Source of the DNA: Desulfovibrio desulfuricans | GTDB taxonomy: Bacteria > Desulfobacterota > Desulfovibrionia > Desulfovibrionales > Desulfovibrionaceae | Length of the DNA stretch: 64,000 nt | Direction: 5' to 3' | Assembly (NCBI RefSeq): GCF_024460775.1 | Contig: NZ_JANFYZ010000004.1 | Coordinates: forward strand, 1-64,000 | Shown: positions 28,459 to 40,132 of the stretch, in pieces | Numbering within the stretch: position 1 is the stretch's first letter | Layout: each line of letters begins with the position of its first letter | Position numbers and translations under genes: made by a program | The notes under the pieces: model-generated | Told to the model about the DNA's origin: nothing | What the model saw: the letters and a program-made list of their open reading frames with translations, nothing else | The model's database searches: none

Positions 28459-28496
28459 GCTGTTCCTCCGCAGTGGTGGGTCTGGTGGGCTGGGGC

Positions 28497-30056
<1,560 letters not shown>

Positions 30057-30067
30057 CTATACGCGGC

Positions 30068-30194
30068 CTAGAGCCGTTTACGAATGAAATGAAGTAACTG
30101 CTCTGCACGGATTTTTCTGAAAATCCTTGCCGCTAAATGTGCGCAGGCAGGCTTTGCCTGCCGTAAGCGAGTATTTCATGTGTACATGCTCTAG
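30068..30194. repeat. Long interrupted inverted repeat between nifI2 and anfD
   Basis: Outer arms ctagagc (30068-30074) and gctctag (30188-30194); middle arms atgaaat/atttcat; central hairpin ggcaggctttgcctgcc. The right outer arm supplies the TAG stop of nifI2. It may slow or end some transcripts between the sensor genes and the structural genes; no T run is seen. Confidence 0.65.
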
Positions 30195-30562
30195 AGTATG
30201 GCCGCTGTTCCCAGTTCGCCGGTACGCACCCGCAGGGCCTGTTCAACCGGACAAACAATGATTTTGCCATCGCCAATACCGCCCGTCTGGTTGATCTTGA
30301 TGATAGTGTTCACGACCCTGCCCAGCATGTTGGCGGGAACCACAATGGAAAGCAGCCGCTTGGGGACGTACATCATGCCCTTGTAGCTCCCCATGCCGCG
30401 CACGATGGGGCTTATCTCCACGGAAACTTCTTCGGCGATGCCCTTCTGCTTGCCCCGCCCGAATACGGGGATGACGCTCATGCCCGGAAAGCCCATGCGG
30501 TCCAGGGCTTTTTTTGTGGCCGTCACCTTGTTGGGACGGATAATCGCGATAATCTCCTTCAT
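30191..30562 (-). CDS. nifI2: PII-like nitrogenase regulator NifI2
   Basis: 123 residues, PII family (MKEIIAIIRPNKVTATKKAL, GRGKQKGIAEE, B-loop GGIGDGKIIVCPVEQALRVRTGE). The longer T-loop region (about residues 38-65) is typical of NifI2, and the Tyr uridylylation site of GlnB is absent. NifI1/NifI2 form a complex that binds and inhibits the nitrogenase component when ammonia is available, relieved by 2-oxoglutarate and ATP. It sits between nifI1 and anfD, and caggag precedes its ATG. Confidence 0.92.
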   Translation of the reverse strand: MKEIIAIIRPNKVTATKKALDRMGFPGMSVIPVFGRGKQKGIAEEVSVEISPIVRGMGSYKGMMYVPKRLLSIVVPANMLGRVVNTIIKINQTGGIGDGKIIVCPVEQALRVRTGELGTAAIL

Positions 30563-30635
30563 GGCGAGCTCCTGAACTGTATTGCATTAATGCTGCGCAA
30601 AGCGCCTCTGGACACAAAAGCGACAATGATGGCGT

Positions 30636-30953
30636 TTAGATGCCTTCCTGTCCGGTGCGGATGGTCAGCACCCGCTCCACCGGCGACACAAAAACCTTGC
30701 CGTCGCCAAAATTGCCCGTGTTGGCATAGCTCTGCACAAGTTGCAGCACTTGATCCACGTGCTCGTCCTCCACCACCATCATGAGCAGATTTTTGGGCAG
30801 CTCGTCGTAGTGAACGCTGCCGCTGTCCAGCCCTTTCTGCTTGCCGCGCCCAAAGGCCTGAATTTTTGTCAGGGCCACAAACCCTGATGCGGCAAGGCCC
30901 TCCACCACATTTTCGGTGCTCTCTGGCCGAACGATGGCTCGTACCATTTTCAT
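30636..30953 (-). CDS. nifI1: PII-like nitrogenase regulator NifI1
   Basis: 105 residues from the ATG at 30953, which has ggag 6 bases upstream; longer in-frame starts are not supported. PII fold: MKMVRAIVRPESTENVVEGL, AFGRGKQKGLDSG, TGNFGDGKVFVSPVERVLTIRTG. The short T-loop without the GlnB Tyr fits NifI1. It partners NifI2 in switching nitrogenase off after an ammonia pulse. Placed directly after anfH, the arrangement usual for archaeal and anaerobic bacterial nif operons, here embedded in an alternative nitrogenase operon. Confidence 0.92.
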   Translation of the reverse strand: MKMVRAIVRPESTENVVEGLAASGFVALTKIQAFGRGKQKGLDSGSVHYDELPKNLLMMVVEDEHVDQVLQLVQSYANTGNFGDGKVFVSPVERVLTIRTGQEGI

Positions 30954-31118
30954 TGGCGGCTCCTTTGGAGTTGTTGATGCAGTCACTCTACATTCACTGG
31001 GATTCAGGCCGTTGGCCACGCTGGCACTCACACATTGCCAAAAGCGTATTTTGTTCGCTGGCAAGGAAAATGTCCGTTTCAGGCTTCAGGCCGCGTTGGG
31101 CATTCGATGCATTTTTGC

Positions 31119-31208
31119 TTTCCTGCAAGGATGGCAAGCCTTTTATGCAGGGAGTGTACTCTCACGGTACTCGACCGGAATAAAAGGCGAGCCAGACGCA
31201 GCAGGGAA
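31119..31208. repeat. Dispersed palindromic element, copy 2
   Basis: Outer arms tttcctgc and gcagggaa, inner arms ggcaagccttttat (31133-31146) and ataaaaggcgagcc (31180-31193), around the core gcagggagtgtac...ggtactcgaccgg. It lies between anfH and nifI1, where differential stability of anfH mRNA would be useful. Stem bases differ from copy 1 while pairing is mostly kept. Confidence 0.8.
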
Positions 31209-31234
31209 CAAAAAGGCGCGAATGCCCGCGCGGC

Positions 31235-32179
<945 letters not shown>

Positions 32180-32229
32180 TTAAAACGAATAGTTATAAAA
32201 ATTATGTTTTATCACGCTTTGCATCATGC

Positions 32230-32273
32230 GTACGCAAGCGTACAAAGCACCGCTTTTTTGGACATTTTGGTAC
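32230..32273. promoter_or_regulatory. Tandem activator sites GTAC-N6-GTAC
   Basis: GTAC-gcaagc-GTAC at 32230-32243 (perfect) and GGAC-attttg-GTAC at 32260-32273 (one mismatch), centres 30 bp apart and about 80-120 bp behind the anfH promoter. GTAC-N6-GTAC is the known recognition pattern of VnfA/AnfA-type activators in Azotobacter and relatives. Binding by the protein at 23300 is inferred. Confidence 0.65.
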
Positions 32274-32616
32274 ATTTTATAAATACACTCATAATTACAG
32301 CATGTTAAAAAATCACTCTTTGAAATAATTTCGCGAACAAAAATAAGACATAAAAACGTAATATATTAATTTATTTAATTTTATATGCAATCAGCAATCA
32401 ATCTCGCTTTGTTATCGAGTCATCACAGTGTGCGCAGGTGGAACGTAACTGCTCCGCGCCCGATGCAGGCAGAGCGCGCACAGGGATGCCGACATTAATA
32501 ATAATGTTATTTCAGCATGTTATTTGTAATTATTTTCAAGTGCATGGATATTGCACAGGCAATGCCTATGAAAGGCCGGACTGCTTCGAGGCCCTGCCAC
32601 AACAGACGGAGAGCAT

Positions 32617-33321
32617 ATGCAAGGTTTACTCGACGGCTCGCGGATTGCGGTTTTTCACGATGATTCAGGCGCGCTGGCAGCGCCCACAGCGGCCAGTGCG
32701 GTGGCGGTGTATGTGCGGGGGGAAGGCGACTGGAGCGAAGGCAAAAGGCACAGCTTCAGCCTGACCCAAGGCGCGGGGCTGAGCGAACTGCGCGAACAGA
32801 TGCAAACGCTTGCCGCAAATCTTGGGGACTGCCGCATTGTGGTGGGTGCGGAAGACCATGGCGCGCCCTATGGTGTGCTGGACAAGATGGGATTTTACAT
32901 CTGTATGATGGACAGATTTGAGGCAGAAGCTCTGGAAGGAGTGCGCAAGGGCGTGTTGGCGGCGGTACAGCAGGCGACCCGCCCACAGTGCGGCATGCTG
33001 CCCACAAGCAGACCGAGAGAGATAGCGCCAGGGCGTTTTTTTCTGGACATGTGCGAGGCCAAGCTGACCGACCCGCTGTTCACAGCCAGAGAATCCATCT
33101 TGGTATTTGTTGAAACCGCGCCCTTTGAGCAGTTGCAGATCAAGTGCGACCACGAACCGCGCTGGCTACCCAGCTTTGCGCTGGTGACAGGGCTTGAAAT
33201 GGAAAAGGAAGAGCTGGAATCGGGCCTCATGCTGGTGACCGTGCGCCAGCCCGCTGACCGCAACGCCGATGCCCTGCTGGGGCAAAAGTGGTTTGACGGC
33301 ACGGGCTGTTCTTGCGGCTAG
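32617..33321 (+). CDS. anfO: AnfO-family accessory protein of Fe-only nitrogenase
   Basis: 234 residues resembling AnfO: an N-terminal RIAVFHDDSG strand, a central segment with GCRIVVG-like DCRIVVGAEDHGAPYGVLDKM, and a C-terminal region rich in Cys. AnfO genes are found only with iron-only (and some vanadium) nitrogenases; their biochemical role is not settled, though a part in activity or cofactor delivery has been proposed. It is divergent from anfH. The ribosome site ggag lies 5 bases before the ATG. The last residues (GTGCSCG) hold a CxC that could bind metal. Confidence 0.85.
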   Translation: MQGLLDGSRIAVFHDDSGALAAPTAASAVAVYVRGEGDWSEGKRHSFSLTQGAGLSELREQMQTLAANLGDCRIVVGAEDHGAPYGVLDKMGFYICMMDRFEAEALEGVRKGVLAAVQQATRPQCGMLPTSRPREIAPGRFFLDMCEAKLTDPLFTARESILVFVETAPFEQLQIKCDHEPRWLPSFALVTGLEMEKEELESGLMLVTVRQPADRNADALLGQKWFDGTGCSCG

Positions 33322-33333
33322 AGCAGCGCAACG

Positions 33334-34905
33334 TTACACGCCGTACTCCCTGAGTTTGCGCCACAGGGATGACCGGCTGATGCCCAGCATGTCGGCGGCC
33401 AAAGTACGGTTGTCGCCCGCCAGTTCAAGGGCGTGCAGGATATGCTGCTTTTCCATTTCCGCCAGCGGAACAAGCGGTGTTGATGCGTCCGGTGCTGGCG
33501 CGGCTGGCACCGATGCACATGGCGCGGCGGCCTGCGGGCAAACCGGGGTTGCAGCGGCGGCAGCCTCCTGCCGGGCGGCAACAGCAGAAGAAGAACCGGG
33601 ATCGCTAACGGACAGGTGAACGGCAGACTCGGAGACTTCCGGGGGCAAATGCGCCAGCCCTATGCTCCCTCCCGGCGGACAAAACACCGCCGCCCGCTCG
33701 AGAATATTGGCAAGTTCGCGCACGTTGCCGGGGAAGGGATACTGCCGCAGCGCATCAAGGGCGTCATCTTCAATATCCAGCGGCACGGCCCCCCCCTGCT
33801 CCGCCAGCCGCGCAAGAAAATATCGGGCCAGCAGAGGAATGTCCTCAGCCCTGCTGCGCAGGGGCGGCAGTTCCTGCGTTACCACGGCCACGCGGTAATA
33901 CAGATCACGCCGGAAGCGCCCGGCCTCCACCTCTTCCTTGAGGTTGCGGTTGGTGGCGGCGATAATGCGCACGTCCACGGGTATGTCTACAGTGCCCCCC
34001 ACACGGCGCAGATTCTGCTCCTGCAAGACGCGCAGCAGCTTGACCTGCATGCCCGGCGGCATTTCACCTATTTCGTCCAGAAACAGCGTGCCGCCGCTGG
34101 CAGCTTCAAACAGGCCTTCCTTGCGCCGCACCGCGCCTGAAAACGCCCCCTGCTCATGCCCGAAAAGCTCGCTTTCGAGCAATTCCGGCGAGAGAGCGCC
34201 GCAGTTGATAGCCAAAAAACGCCGACGCGCCCGCTGGCTCTGGGCATGCATGGTGCGGGCAGCCAACTCCTTGCCGGTGCCTGTTTCACCTTGCAGCAGC
34301 ACCGCCACATCTGTGGGGGCCAGACGCATGAGCGCCTGCCGCAGGCCGCACATGGCTGGCGACATGCCAACCATTTCCGGCACAGAGCCGCTTGCCTCAA
34401 GCTGGGCGCGCATCTGGGCGACCTGCTGCCGCAGACGGCGCTTTTCCAGCGCCCGCGCAACCAGCATGCGCGCTTCTTCCAGCGAGTAGGGCTTTGCCAG
34501 ATAATGAAAAGCCCCCAGCCGCATGGCCTCCACGGCGCTTTCAATCATGGGGTAGCCAGTGACCATGATGACTTCCACATCCGGCTTGCTGGAGCGTACC
34601 GCCTTGAGCACTTCCATGCCGTTCATGCCCGCCATGGCTATATCGGTAATGACCACGTCAAAATCCTGCTCGGCCAGCAGTTTCAGGCCTTCTTCGCCAC
34701 TGCCCGCCTGAGCCGATTCATGCCCGCCGCGCTCCAGGGCGCGCGCGAGGTTGGCGCGGGCCATGCGCTCATCGTCAATGATCAGCAAACGGCCACCGCC
34801 GCCAGCCCGCTGCGCGGCGTCAAGCCCGTGACCGCTGTGCCGACGTTCGCCGGGGGTAGCCGGTGCGGGTGATTGTTCCGAAAGCCGGAACCGTTCCGTA
34901 GTCAT
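33334..34905 (-). CDS. NtrC-type sigma-54 response regulator
   Basis: 523 residues. Receiver domain (about 38-155) with LLIIDDE, phosphoacceptor in VVITDIAM, TGYP and AKPYS; AAA+ domain (about 175-400) with GETGTGKE and GGTLFLDEIGE; a long Ala/Pro-rich linker; Fis HTH at the C-terminus (TLAADMLGISRSSLWRKL). The sigma-54 loop reads GAFSGA, a conservative T-to-S change at the key position. It overlaps the upstream kinase gene by 4 bases. The likely target is the -24/-12 promoter at 36596 before the small membrane protein and TauE exporter. Confidence 0.9.
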   Translation of the reverse strand: MTTERFRLSEQSPAPATPGERRHSGHGLDAAQRAGGGGRLLIIDDERMARANLARALERGGHESAQAGSGEEGLKLLAEQDFDVVITDIAMAGMNGMEVLKAVRSSKPDVEVIMVTGYPMIESAVEAMRLGAFHYLAKPYSLEEARMLVARALEKRRLRQQVAQMRAQLEASGSVPEMVGMSPAMCGLRQALMRLAPTDVAVLLQGETGTGKELAARTMHAQSQRARRRFLAINCGALSPELLESELFGHEQGAFSGAVRRKEGLFEAASGGTLFLDEIGEMPPGMQVKLLRVLQEQNLRRVGGTVDIPVDVRIIAATNRNLKEEVEAGRFRRDLYYRVAVVTQELPPLRSRAEDIPLLARYFLARLAEQGGAVPLDIEDDALDALRQYPFPGNVRELANILERAAVFCPPGGSIGLAHLPPEVSESAVHLSVSDPGSSSAVAARQEAAAAATPVCPQAAAPCASVPAAPAPDASTPLVPLAEMEKQHILHALELAGDNRTLAADMLGISRSSLWRKLREYGV

Positions 34906-36374
34906 GCCTCTGCTCCTGAACCGTCTGCGTCATGCCGTTCCGCAAGGGGCAGCCGTACGGTAAAACAGGCCCCTTGCCCCAGTTGGCTCTGCACTTCGAG
35001 TGTTCCATTGTGCTTGCCCACAATGCCAAAAGCTATGGACAAACCAAGGCCCGTCCCTTCGCCCACGGGCTTGAGGCTGAAAAAGGGATCAAACACCCGG
35101 CCAAGGTTCTCGGGTTCAATGCCCTTGCCAGAATCGCGCACGCGCAGCTCCGCCATTCCCGCCGGTTCATCCACACACGCGGTGATGTGCACTTCGCCCT
35201 TGCCGTTCATGGCCTGTGCCGCATTGAGCAGCAGATTGATAAGCACTTCCTGCATGCGCTGGGCGTCCACAGGCAATTGCAGCCCTTCAGGCACGTCCAC
35301 CGTTATGCGCACCGCAGCGCCCATGTCGTGCCGCACAAGGCCAACGGCCCTGCGCACAATGCCGGATAGATCATGCAAAGCAACGGTAAAGGGCCGGTCA
35401 CGCGCAAAATCCAGCAGCCCGCGCACAATATCGCGGGCGCGAACAACTTCGGCCTGAATTTCATCCAGCTGCGCCGTCACGTCTTCTGCCGTGGGCATGG
35501 GGCGCAGACCCTGCCGGGCATCGTTGACATCCTCGCCGAGAAGCTGACAGCCAACGGAAATATTGTTGAGGGGATTATTCAGCTGGTGGGCCACGCCGGA
35601 GGTCAGCACACCAAGAGAAGCCAGCTTCTTTTCCTGCAACAGCAGGGCGTGGCGGTTTTCCAGCTCCGCCGCCATGCCGTCAAGCGTCTGGAGGACATGG
35701 CGCGCTTCTTCCTCAAGCTGCGGCGGGGGCGGCGGCAGGGGCATGCCCGCGCCAACACTGCGCGCGGCGCTTTCAATGGCCCCAAGGGCGCGCATGATGT
35801 GCCTGCCAATAAGCCATGCAAAAGCCACCCCGCAGGCCAGCAGGGCCGCAATGGCCCCCAGCATCTGGGTGCGCAGATCCCCCACGGCAGTAAAAATGCC
35901 CTGACGCATGCGGCGCACCGCCGAATCCGCCAGCTCGCTCAGGCGCTGCCCCTGATCGGTGAGAGCGGCGCCGTCTGTGGGCTGATCCTCGAGCAGGGCC
36001 TCATAGGTGCCGATGCCTTCCAGCAGCAGGTCGAGATTATGGTGCGCACCGTCGCCCACCCGGCGGCCCATGGCGGCGTTATAATCCTGCCCCACGGATG
36101 TGGCCCGCTCCCGCGCCAGTTCCACAAAACTGCGCAGGGCAAGCAGGTCACCCTTTCTGCCGGGAAAAAGTTGCAGATTTTTTTCGTACCTGCGCATTTC
36201 GAGCACGTCGCTGCGCAGGTCGTCCACCATGTCGATCAGACGGGCCGCCCTGTCGATGCGCCCCAGATCATAACAGGCAATGCCGCCCAAAAGCAGCAGC
36301 ATGACCAGAAACAGGCCCGTGCCCACGGCAATCTTGCCGCGAATGGTATGCCAGACAGAAAAATGCGGAAGCAT
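34902..36374 (-). CDS. Membrane sensor histidine kinase
   Basis: 490 residues: membrane helix about 13-33, periplasmic helical sensor about 34-165 (charged, coiled), second helix about 170-190, short HAMP-like linker with a poly-Pro stretch, then HisKA (GVAHQLNNPLNNI, phospho-His) and HATPase_c (INLLLNAAQAM, DSGKGIEPENL, GEGTGLGLSI). Partner of the NtrC-type regulator encoded next. The signal is unknown; the exporter nearby suggests sulfite, sulfonate or another sulfur anion. Confidence 0.9.
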   Translation of the reverse strand: MLPHFSVWHTIRGKIAVGTGLFLVMLLLLGGIACYDLGRIDRAARLIDMVDDLRSDVLEMRRYEKNLQLFPGRKGDLLALRSFVELARERATSVGQDYNAAMGRRVGDGAHHNLDLLLEGIGTYEALLEDQPTDGAALTDQGQRLSELADSAVRRMRQGIFTAVGDLRTQMLGAIAALLACGVAFAWLIGRHIMRALGAIESAARSVGAGMPLPPPPPQLEEEARHVLQTLDGMAAELENRHALLLQEKKLASLGVLTSGVAHQLNNPLNNISVGCQLLGEDVNDARQGLRPMPTAEDVTAQLDEIQAEVVRARDIVRGLLDFARDRPFTVALHDLSGIVRRAVGLVRHDMGAAVRITVDVPEGLQLPVDAQRMQEVLINLLLNAAQAMNGKGEVHITACVDEPAGMAELRVRDSGKGIEPENLGRVFDPFFSLKPVGEGTGLGLSIAFGIVGKHNGTLEVQSQLGQGACFTVRLPLAERHDADGSGAEA

Positions 36375-36595
36375 CCCTCACCCCCGCAGGCGCAAGAGTT
36401 TACACCTGCGCCCGACGCCGTTTCAATTTGCAACAGCGTATAAAAATAAAACAAAGCTGACAAGCCTTAGCCTGCAACAAATTGCGGCCCTTGCCCGCTT
36501 GAGCATGTCACAATGAAACAGTAACGGCGCAGCGCACCACACAGCCAAAAACAAATAACTCCATACAAATTCAGCATGTTACAGATTGAACTTTT

Positions 36596-36611
36596 TGGCA
36601 CAATAGTTGTA
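36596..36611 (+). promoter_or_regulatory. Sigma-54 promoter of the TauE operon
   Basis: TGGCAC-aatag-TTGTA, one mismatch from consensus at the -12 element (GT for GC), 22 bases before the ATG at 36634. The adjacent NtrC-type regulator is the natural activator. Confidence 0.6.
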
Positions 36612-36633
36612 ATTGCCAGCGCAGGAGGCCGAC

Positions 36634-37047
36634 ATGAACACCCTGCAAAAAACGATGGAAAACTGGTTTACCGCTGTGGCATATGCCGATGCCGGGCAAT
36701 CCGGCTGGACAGACGATTTGTGGACTCTGAACGGCAAGCGCGAAAGCACGGCGCTGAAGCAGACCCTGCTTTACGGCGCGGGCAGCATTGTCATTTACGT
36801 GCTGGCTTTTGCCAATGCCGATGCCTTTGCCGCCCTGTGCGCCAAGGGTGGTCTTTGGACAGCCCTGCCCATCGCCTCGGTGCTGCTGCTCTCTTACGTG
36901 CACGGTCACTTTGCCGGAGCCCTCTGGGAACTGTGCGGCATTACCGGTGTGCAAAAGAAGAGCGCGCAAACCACCGCAAAGGCTGTGGCCCGTCAGAGCG
37001 CCACACCTGCCCCCCGGCTGGACACCACTGCCGTGGTTCACGGCTAA
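36634..37047 (+). CDS. Small membrane protein next to TauE exporter
   Basis: 137 residues from the ATG at 36634, with ggagg 5 bases upstream. Two membrane helices (about 42-62 and 72-92) separated by a short loop; an N-terminal aromatic-rich segment (ENWFTAVAYADAG) and a polar tail. I do not recognise the family. It heads the transcription unit that continues into the TauE/SafE exporter 123 bases later and shares its sigma-54 promoter, so it may assist that exporter. Confidence 0.7.
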   Translation: MNTLQKTMENWFTAVAYADAGQSGWTDDLWTLNGKRESTALKQTLLYGAGSIVIYVLAFANADAFAALCAKGGLWTALPIASVLLLSYVHGHFAGALWELCGITGVQKKSAQTTAKAVARQSATPAPRLDTTAVVHG

Positions 37048-37170
37048 CCGAGCTTTTTTCACAGGTCCGGGCCGCGCCGCCCGGCTCAAATTTTTTGTTC
37101 AGCTGCGGCATGTCTGGCATTGCGCCAGCGCACAACAGTACGCCCAGGCAGCCTGCCAGCCGGAGGTAAC

Positions 37171-38241
37171 ATGGATCTGCTCAGTCTTGACCCGTCCCAG
37201 TTTATCGTGCTCACGCCCGTTTCCGTGGCCTTTCTGCTGGCCGTGGGATTTGTGGGCGGGCTTGTGAGCGGCTTTATCGGTTCCGGCGGGGCCTTTATTC
37301 TTACGCCGGGCATGATGGGCCTGGGTGTGCCCGGCGCTGTGGCTGTTGCCAGCAATATGTGCCACAAATTCCCCAAGGCCATGGTGGGCGCCATCAAACG
37401 CTACCGCTTCGGTCAGGTGGATGTAAAACTGGGCATGGTTATCGCTGCCACAGCGGGCATAGGCGTGCAGATTGGCATCCGTATTCAGCGTTTTATTCTG
37501 GAAAAGTGGGGGCAGGCCGGGTCTGATCTCTACGTCAGCGTTTCCTTTGTGGTGGTGCTCGTTGTGGTGGGCAGCTATATTCTCAAGGATGCCCTGCACT
37601 CCAGCCATTCCGGCAAGGAGGATGACGAAAGCACGCCGCCCCTTGCCCAAAAGTTGCAGGCCATCAACCTGCCGCCCATGATGTCCTTTCCCAAATCCGG
37701 CTTGCGTATTTCGCTGTGGTTTACCCTGCCCGTGGGCATAGCCACTGGCATGCTGGCCGCGACCATTGCCGTGGGCGGATTCGTGGGCGTGCCGGGGCTT
37801 ATCTATGTGATCGGCGTACCCGGACTCATTGCATCCGGCACGGAACTGGTCACGGCCTTTGTCATGGGCCTGTGCGGCTCGGTCAACTGGGCCATGCACG
37901 GCATGATAGACATCCGCCTGGTCTTTATCATTCTGGCGGGTTCGCTGCTCGGCGTGCAGCTTGGGGCCATCGGCACCACCTACGTCAAACCAATCATGAT
38001 CAAGTACGTCATGGCCGCCATCATGCTTATTGTTGCCGCAAGCCGCATTGTAGCCCTTCCGGGCTACCTCAGCGCGCTGGGGCTTATCCAGATGGGGCCG
38101 GGGATTCTCTACCTGCTCAAGGTCGTGAGCTTCATAACCATGTGCGCCGGATTGCTCGTTGGCGCGGGCATGATCCTTGGCGGCATGTGGCGCGGGCAAA
38201 AGCGCAACCGCAAAGAAGCGGCGCTGGGCAGCGCGGCCTGA
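37171..38241 (+). CDS. TauE/SafE-family sulfite or sulfonate exporter
   Basis: 356 residues with about nine membrane helices arranged in two halves. Family signatures GFVGGLVSGFIGSGGAF in the first half and AVGGFVGVPGLIYVIG in the second. TauE/SafE proteins export sulfite, sulfoacetate and similar organosulfur anions across the inner membrane. ggaggtaac stands directly before the ATG at 37171; an in-frame ATG at 37120 lacks a ribosome site. Regulation by the adjacent sigma-54 two-component system is likely. In a sulfate reducer the substrate could be sulfite. Confidence 0.85.
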   Translation: MDLLSLDPSQFIVLTPVSVAFLLAVGFVGGLVSGFIGSGGAFILTPGMMGLGVPGAVAVASNMCHKFPKAMVGAIKRYRFGQVDVKLGMVIAATAGIGVQIGIRIQRFILEKWGQAGSDLYVSVSFVVVLVVVGSYILKDALHSSHSGKEDDESTPPLAQKLQAINLPPMMSFPKSGLRISLWFTLPVGIATGMLAATIAVGGFVGVPGLIYVIGVPGLIASGTELVTAFVMGLCGSVNWAMHGMIDIRLVFIILAGSLLGVQLGAIGTTYVKPIMIKYVMAAIMLIVAASRIVALPGYLSALGLIQMGPGILYLLKVVSFITMCAGLLVGAGMILGGMWRGQKRNRKEAALGSAA

Positions 38242-38293
38242 AGCATCTCTCATAAACAAACCCCAATAACATCTTCTCCTCAAACCCTATAGC

Positions 38294-38333
38294 AAAAGGG
38301 GGGTGCATTGCGTCTGCACCCCCCTTTTATTTT
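38294..38333 (+). terminator. Terminator of TauE operon
   Basis: Perfect 14-bp stem aaaaggggggtgca/tgcaccccccttttt-like with a 7-base loop and ttttatttt tail. Confidence 0.9.
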
Positions 38334-38451
38334 CCTGTCAAAGGCAGAGCGCGGACAATTGGGCCATTGCCTATTTCCTGATTTTCTGTATGCTTTCATA
38401 ATCACCAGCATACCTTGTCAGCTTTTCTGCCATCCCTTCGCAGGAGGAGCC

Positions 38452-40062
38452 ATGCGCATATTCACGCGCAGCCTCAAGACGCAGTTTATTGAGGCATTCA
38501 CGCTGCTTATCCTGCTTTCATCGTGCTTTCTTGCGGCCATAACCGGGCGCGAAGCCAGCAGCGAGGCCCGCTACGAACGCGGCCTGCTGCTGACCAACCG
38601 CGTGCAATCCCTTGCCAAGGCCCTTGATCAGTCCATGTGGTTCTGGATCAAGGAGGTGGATACCCTGCGCCATACTGTGGGGCTGATCGGCGGAGATATG
38701 AAAAAACTATCCATCGCCGTGAACCGATTACAGGACACCATGCCCGCCTTTGCCTGGATCGGGCTCATGAATCCCCAGGGCAAGGTTTTTGTCGCCACTG
38801 ATGGCGTCCTGGAAGGAACAGACCTTTCCATCTGCGCCATCTTCCGCCAGGGCAAAAACGGCCTCTTTGTGGGCGATGTGCGCAAGGCATCCCTGCTTGC
38901 CCAACTGTTGCCCCAGCCGGAAAACGGCCCGCTGAAATTTGTGGACATCAGCATGCCCATTGGCGAGGGCGAACTGAAAGACTGGGTTCTGGTAGCCCAT
39001 CTGAGCTGGGCATGGGCCAGAGAGGTGGAGGAATTCATCCTTTCGGGCGAAGGCTCGGATACCAACACCAAGATCATGGTTCTCGGTGCAGACGGCAGTG
39101 TCATCCTGGGCGGCGACAACAATGAAAAACCGCTGGCCTTGCCCCTGCTGCAAGAACTTGAACACTCCACTTCGGCCTGGGCCGTGGAAACATGGCCCGA
39201 TGGCATTGCCTACCTCACTGCGGCAGTAAGCTGCACGGGATTTAAAGACTACGATGGCTTGCAGTGGAGCGTGGTGGCGCGGCAATCGCTGGATGCCGCA
39301 TACGAACCCGTGCGTCGTCTTGTGGCGCGCATTCTTGTGGCTGGCCTCTTGCTTGCGGTGCTGTTTGCGCTGGTTGCCGGATACATCGCCCAGCGCACCA
39401 TTGCCCCCCTCAAGGCGCTTACCGCAGCGGCCGACAGACTCAGCCGGGGCGAGCGCGTCACCATTCCGCGCAACCGGGGCATACGCGAAATTGAAGTGCT
39501 TTCAGCCTCTTTGTCCACCCTGGTCGAAAACCTCACCCGCACAGAAAAAGACCGGAACCGCATCCAGCATGCCGCAGAACGCGATGCCCTCACAGGCCTG
39601 CTGAACAGGCACGGTCTGGCTGCGCGCATTGACGAGGCCATGCCCAGCCTGACGCAAAACCAGGGGTTGGTCGAGCTGTTGTATATGGATCTGGACGGCT
39701 TCAAACCAATCAACGACGCGTACGGGCACCATGTGGGCGATGCCGTGCTGACCATTCTGGGGCAGCGCCTTACGCGCTGCCTGCGCAAGGATGATGTGCT
39801 GGTGCGGCTGGGGGGCGATGAATTTCTGGCCCTGCTCGGGCATACCAGGGGAACGCCAGACATACTGCGCACCATAAACCGCATCCGTGAGGATGTGGGA
39901 GCGCCCATTTCCATTGACGGCCTCATGCTGCGCATCGGCATCAGCATAGGGCACGCCACATGGCACTGCGCAAATGAATCTGTTGAAGATGCCCTGAAAC
40001 GGGCAGACAGCGAACTCTACATGGCCAAACGGACGTCAAAAGCCTCGCAGGAAGTGTTGTAG
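38452..40062 (+). CDS. Membrane-bound GGDEF diguanylate cyclase
   Basis: 536 residues from the ATG at 38452 (caggaggag upstream). Membrane helix about 10-32, a periplasmic sensor of about 260 residues (Cache-like: AFAWIGLMNPQGKVFVATDG), second helix about 297-320, HAMP domain (APLKALTAAADRLSRGERV), and a GGDEF domain with intact RLGGDEF. An RKDD inhibitory site lies five residues before GGDEF. Makes c-di-GMP. A monocistronic gene between two sigma-54 systems. Confidence 0.92.
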   Translation: MRIFTRSLKTQFIEAFTLLILLSSCFLAAITGREASSEARYERGLLLTNRVQSLAKALDQSMWFWIKEVDTLRHTVGLIGGDMKKLSIAVNRLQDTMPAFAWIGLMNPQGKVFVATDGVLEGTDLSICAIFRQGKNGLFVGDVRKASLLAQLLPQPENGPLKFVDISMPIGEGELKDWVLVAHLSWAWAREVEEFILSGEGSDTNTKIMVLGADGSVILGGDNNEKPLALPLLQELEHSTSAWAVETWPDGIAYLTAAVSCTGFKDYDGLQWSVVARQSLDAAYEPVRRLVARILVAGLLLAVLFALVAGYIAQRTIAPLKALTAAADRLSRGERVTIPRNRGIREIEVLSASLSTLVENLTRTEKDRNRIQHAAERDALTGLLNRHGLAARIDEAMPSLTQNQGLVELLYMDLDGFKPINDAYGHHVGDAVLTILGQRLTRCLRKDDVLVRLGGDEFLALLGHTRGTPDILRTINRIREDVGAPISIDGLMLRIGISIGHATWHCANESVEDALKRADSELYMAKRTSKASQEVL

Positions 40063-40132
40063 CTCTTTGCTGTCAGCAGGTTCCAGCCTGCGGCAGAGCC
40101 TCCCGCTGAAATCCCGGCACCCCGCTTTTCCC

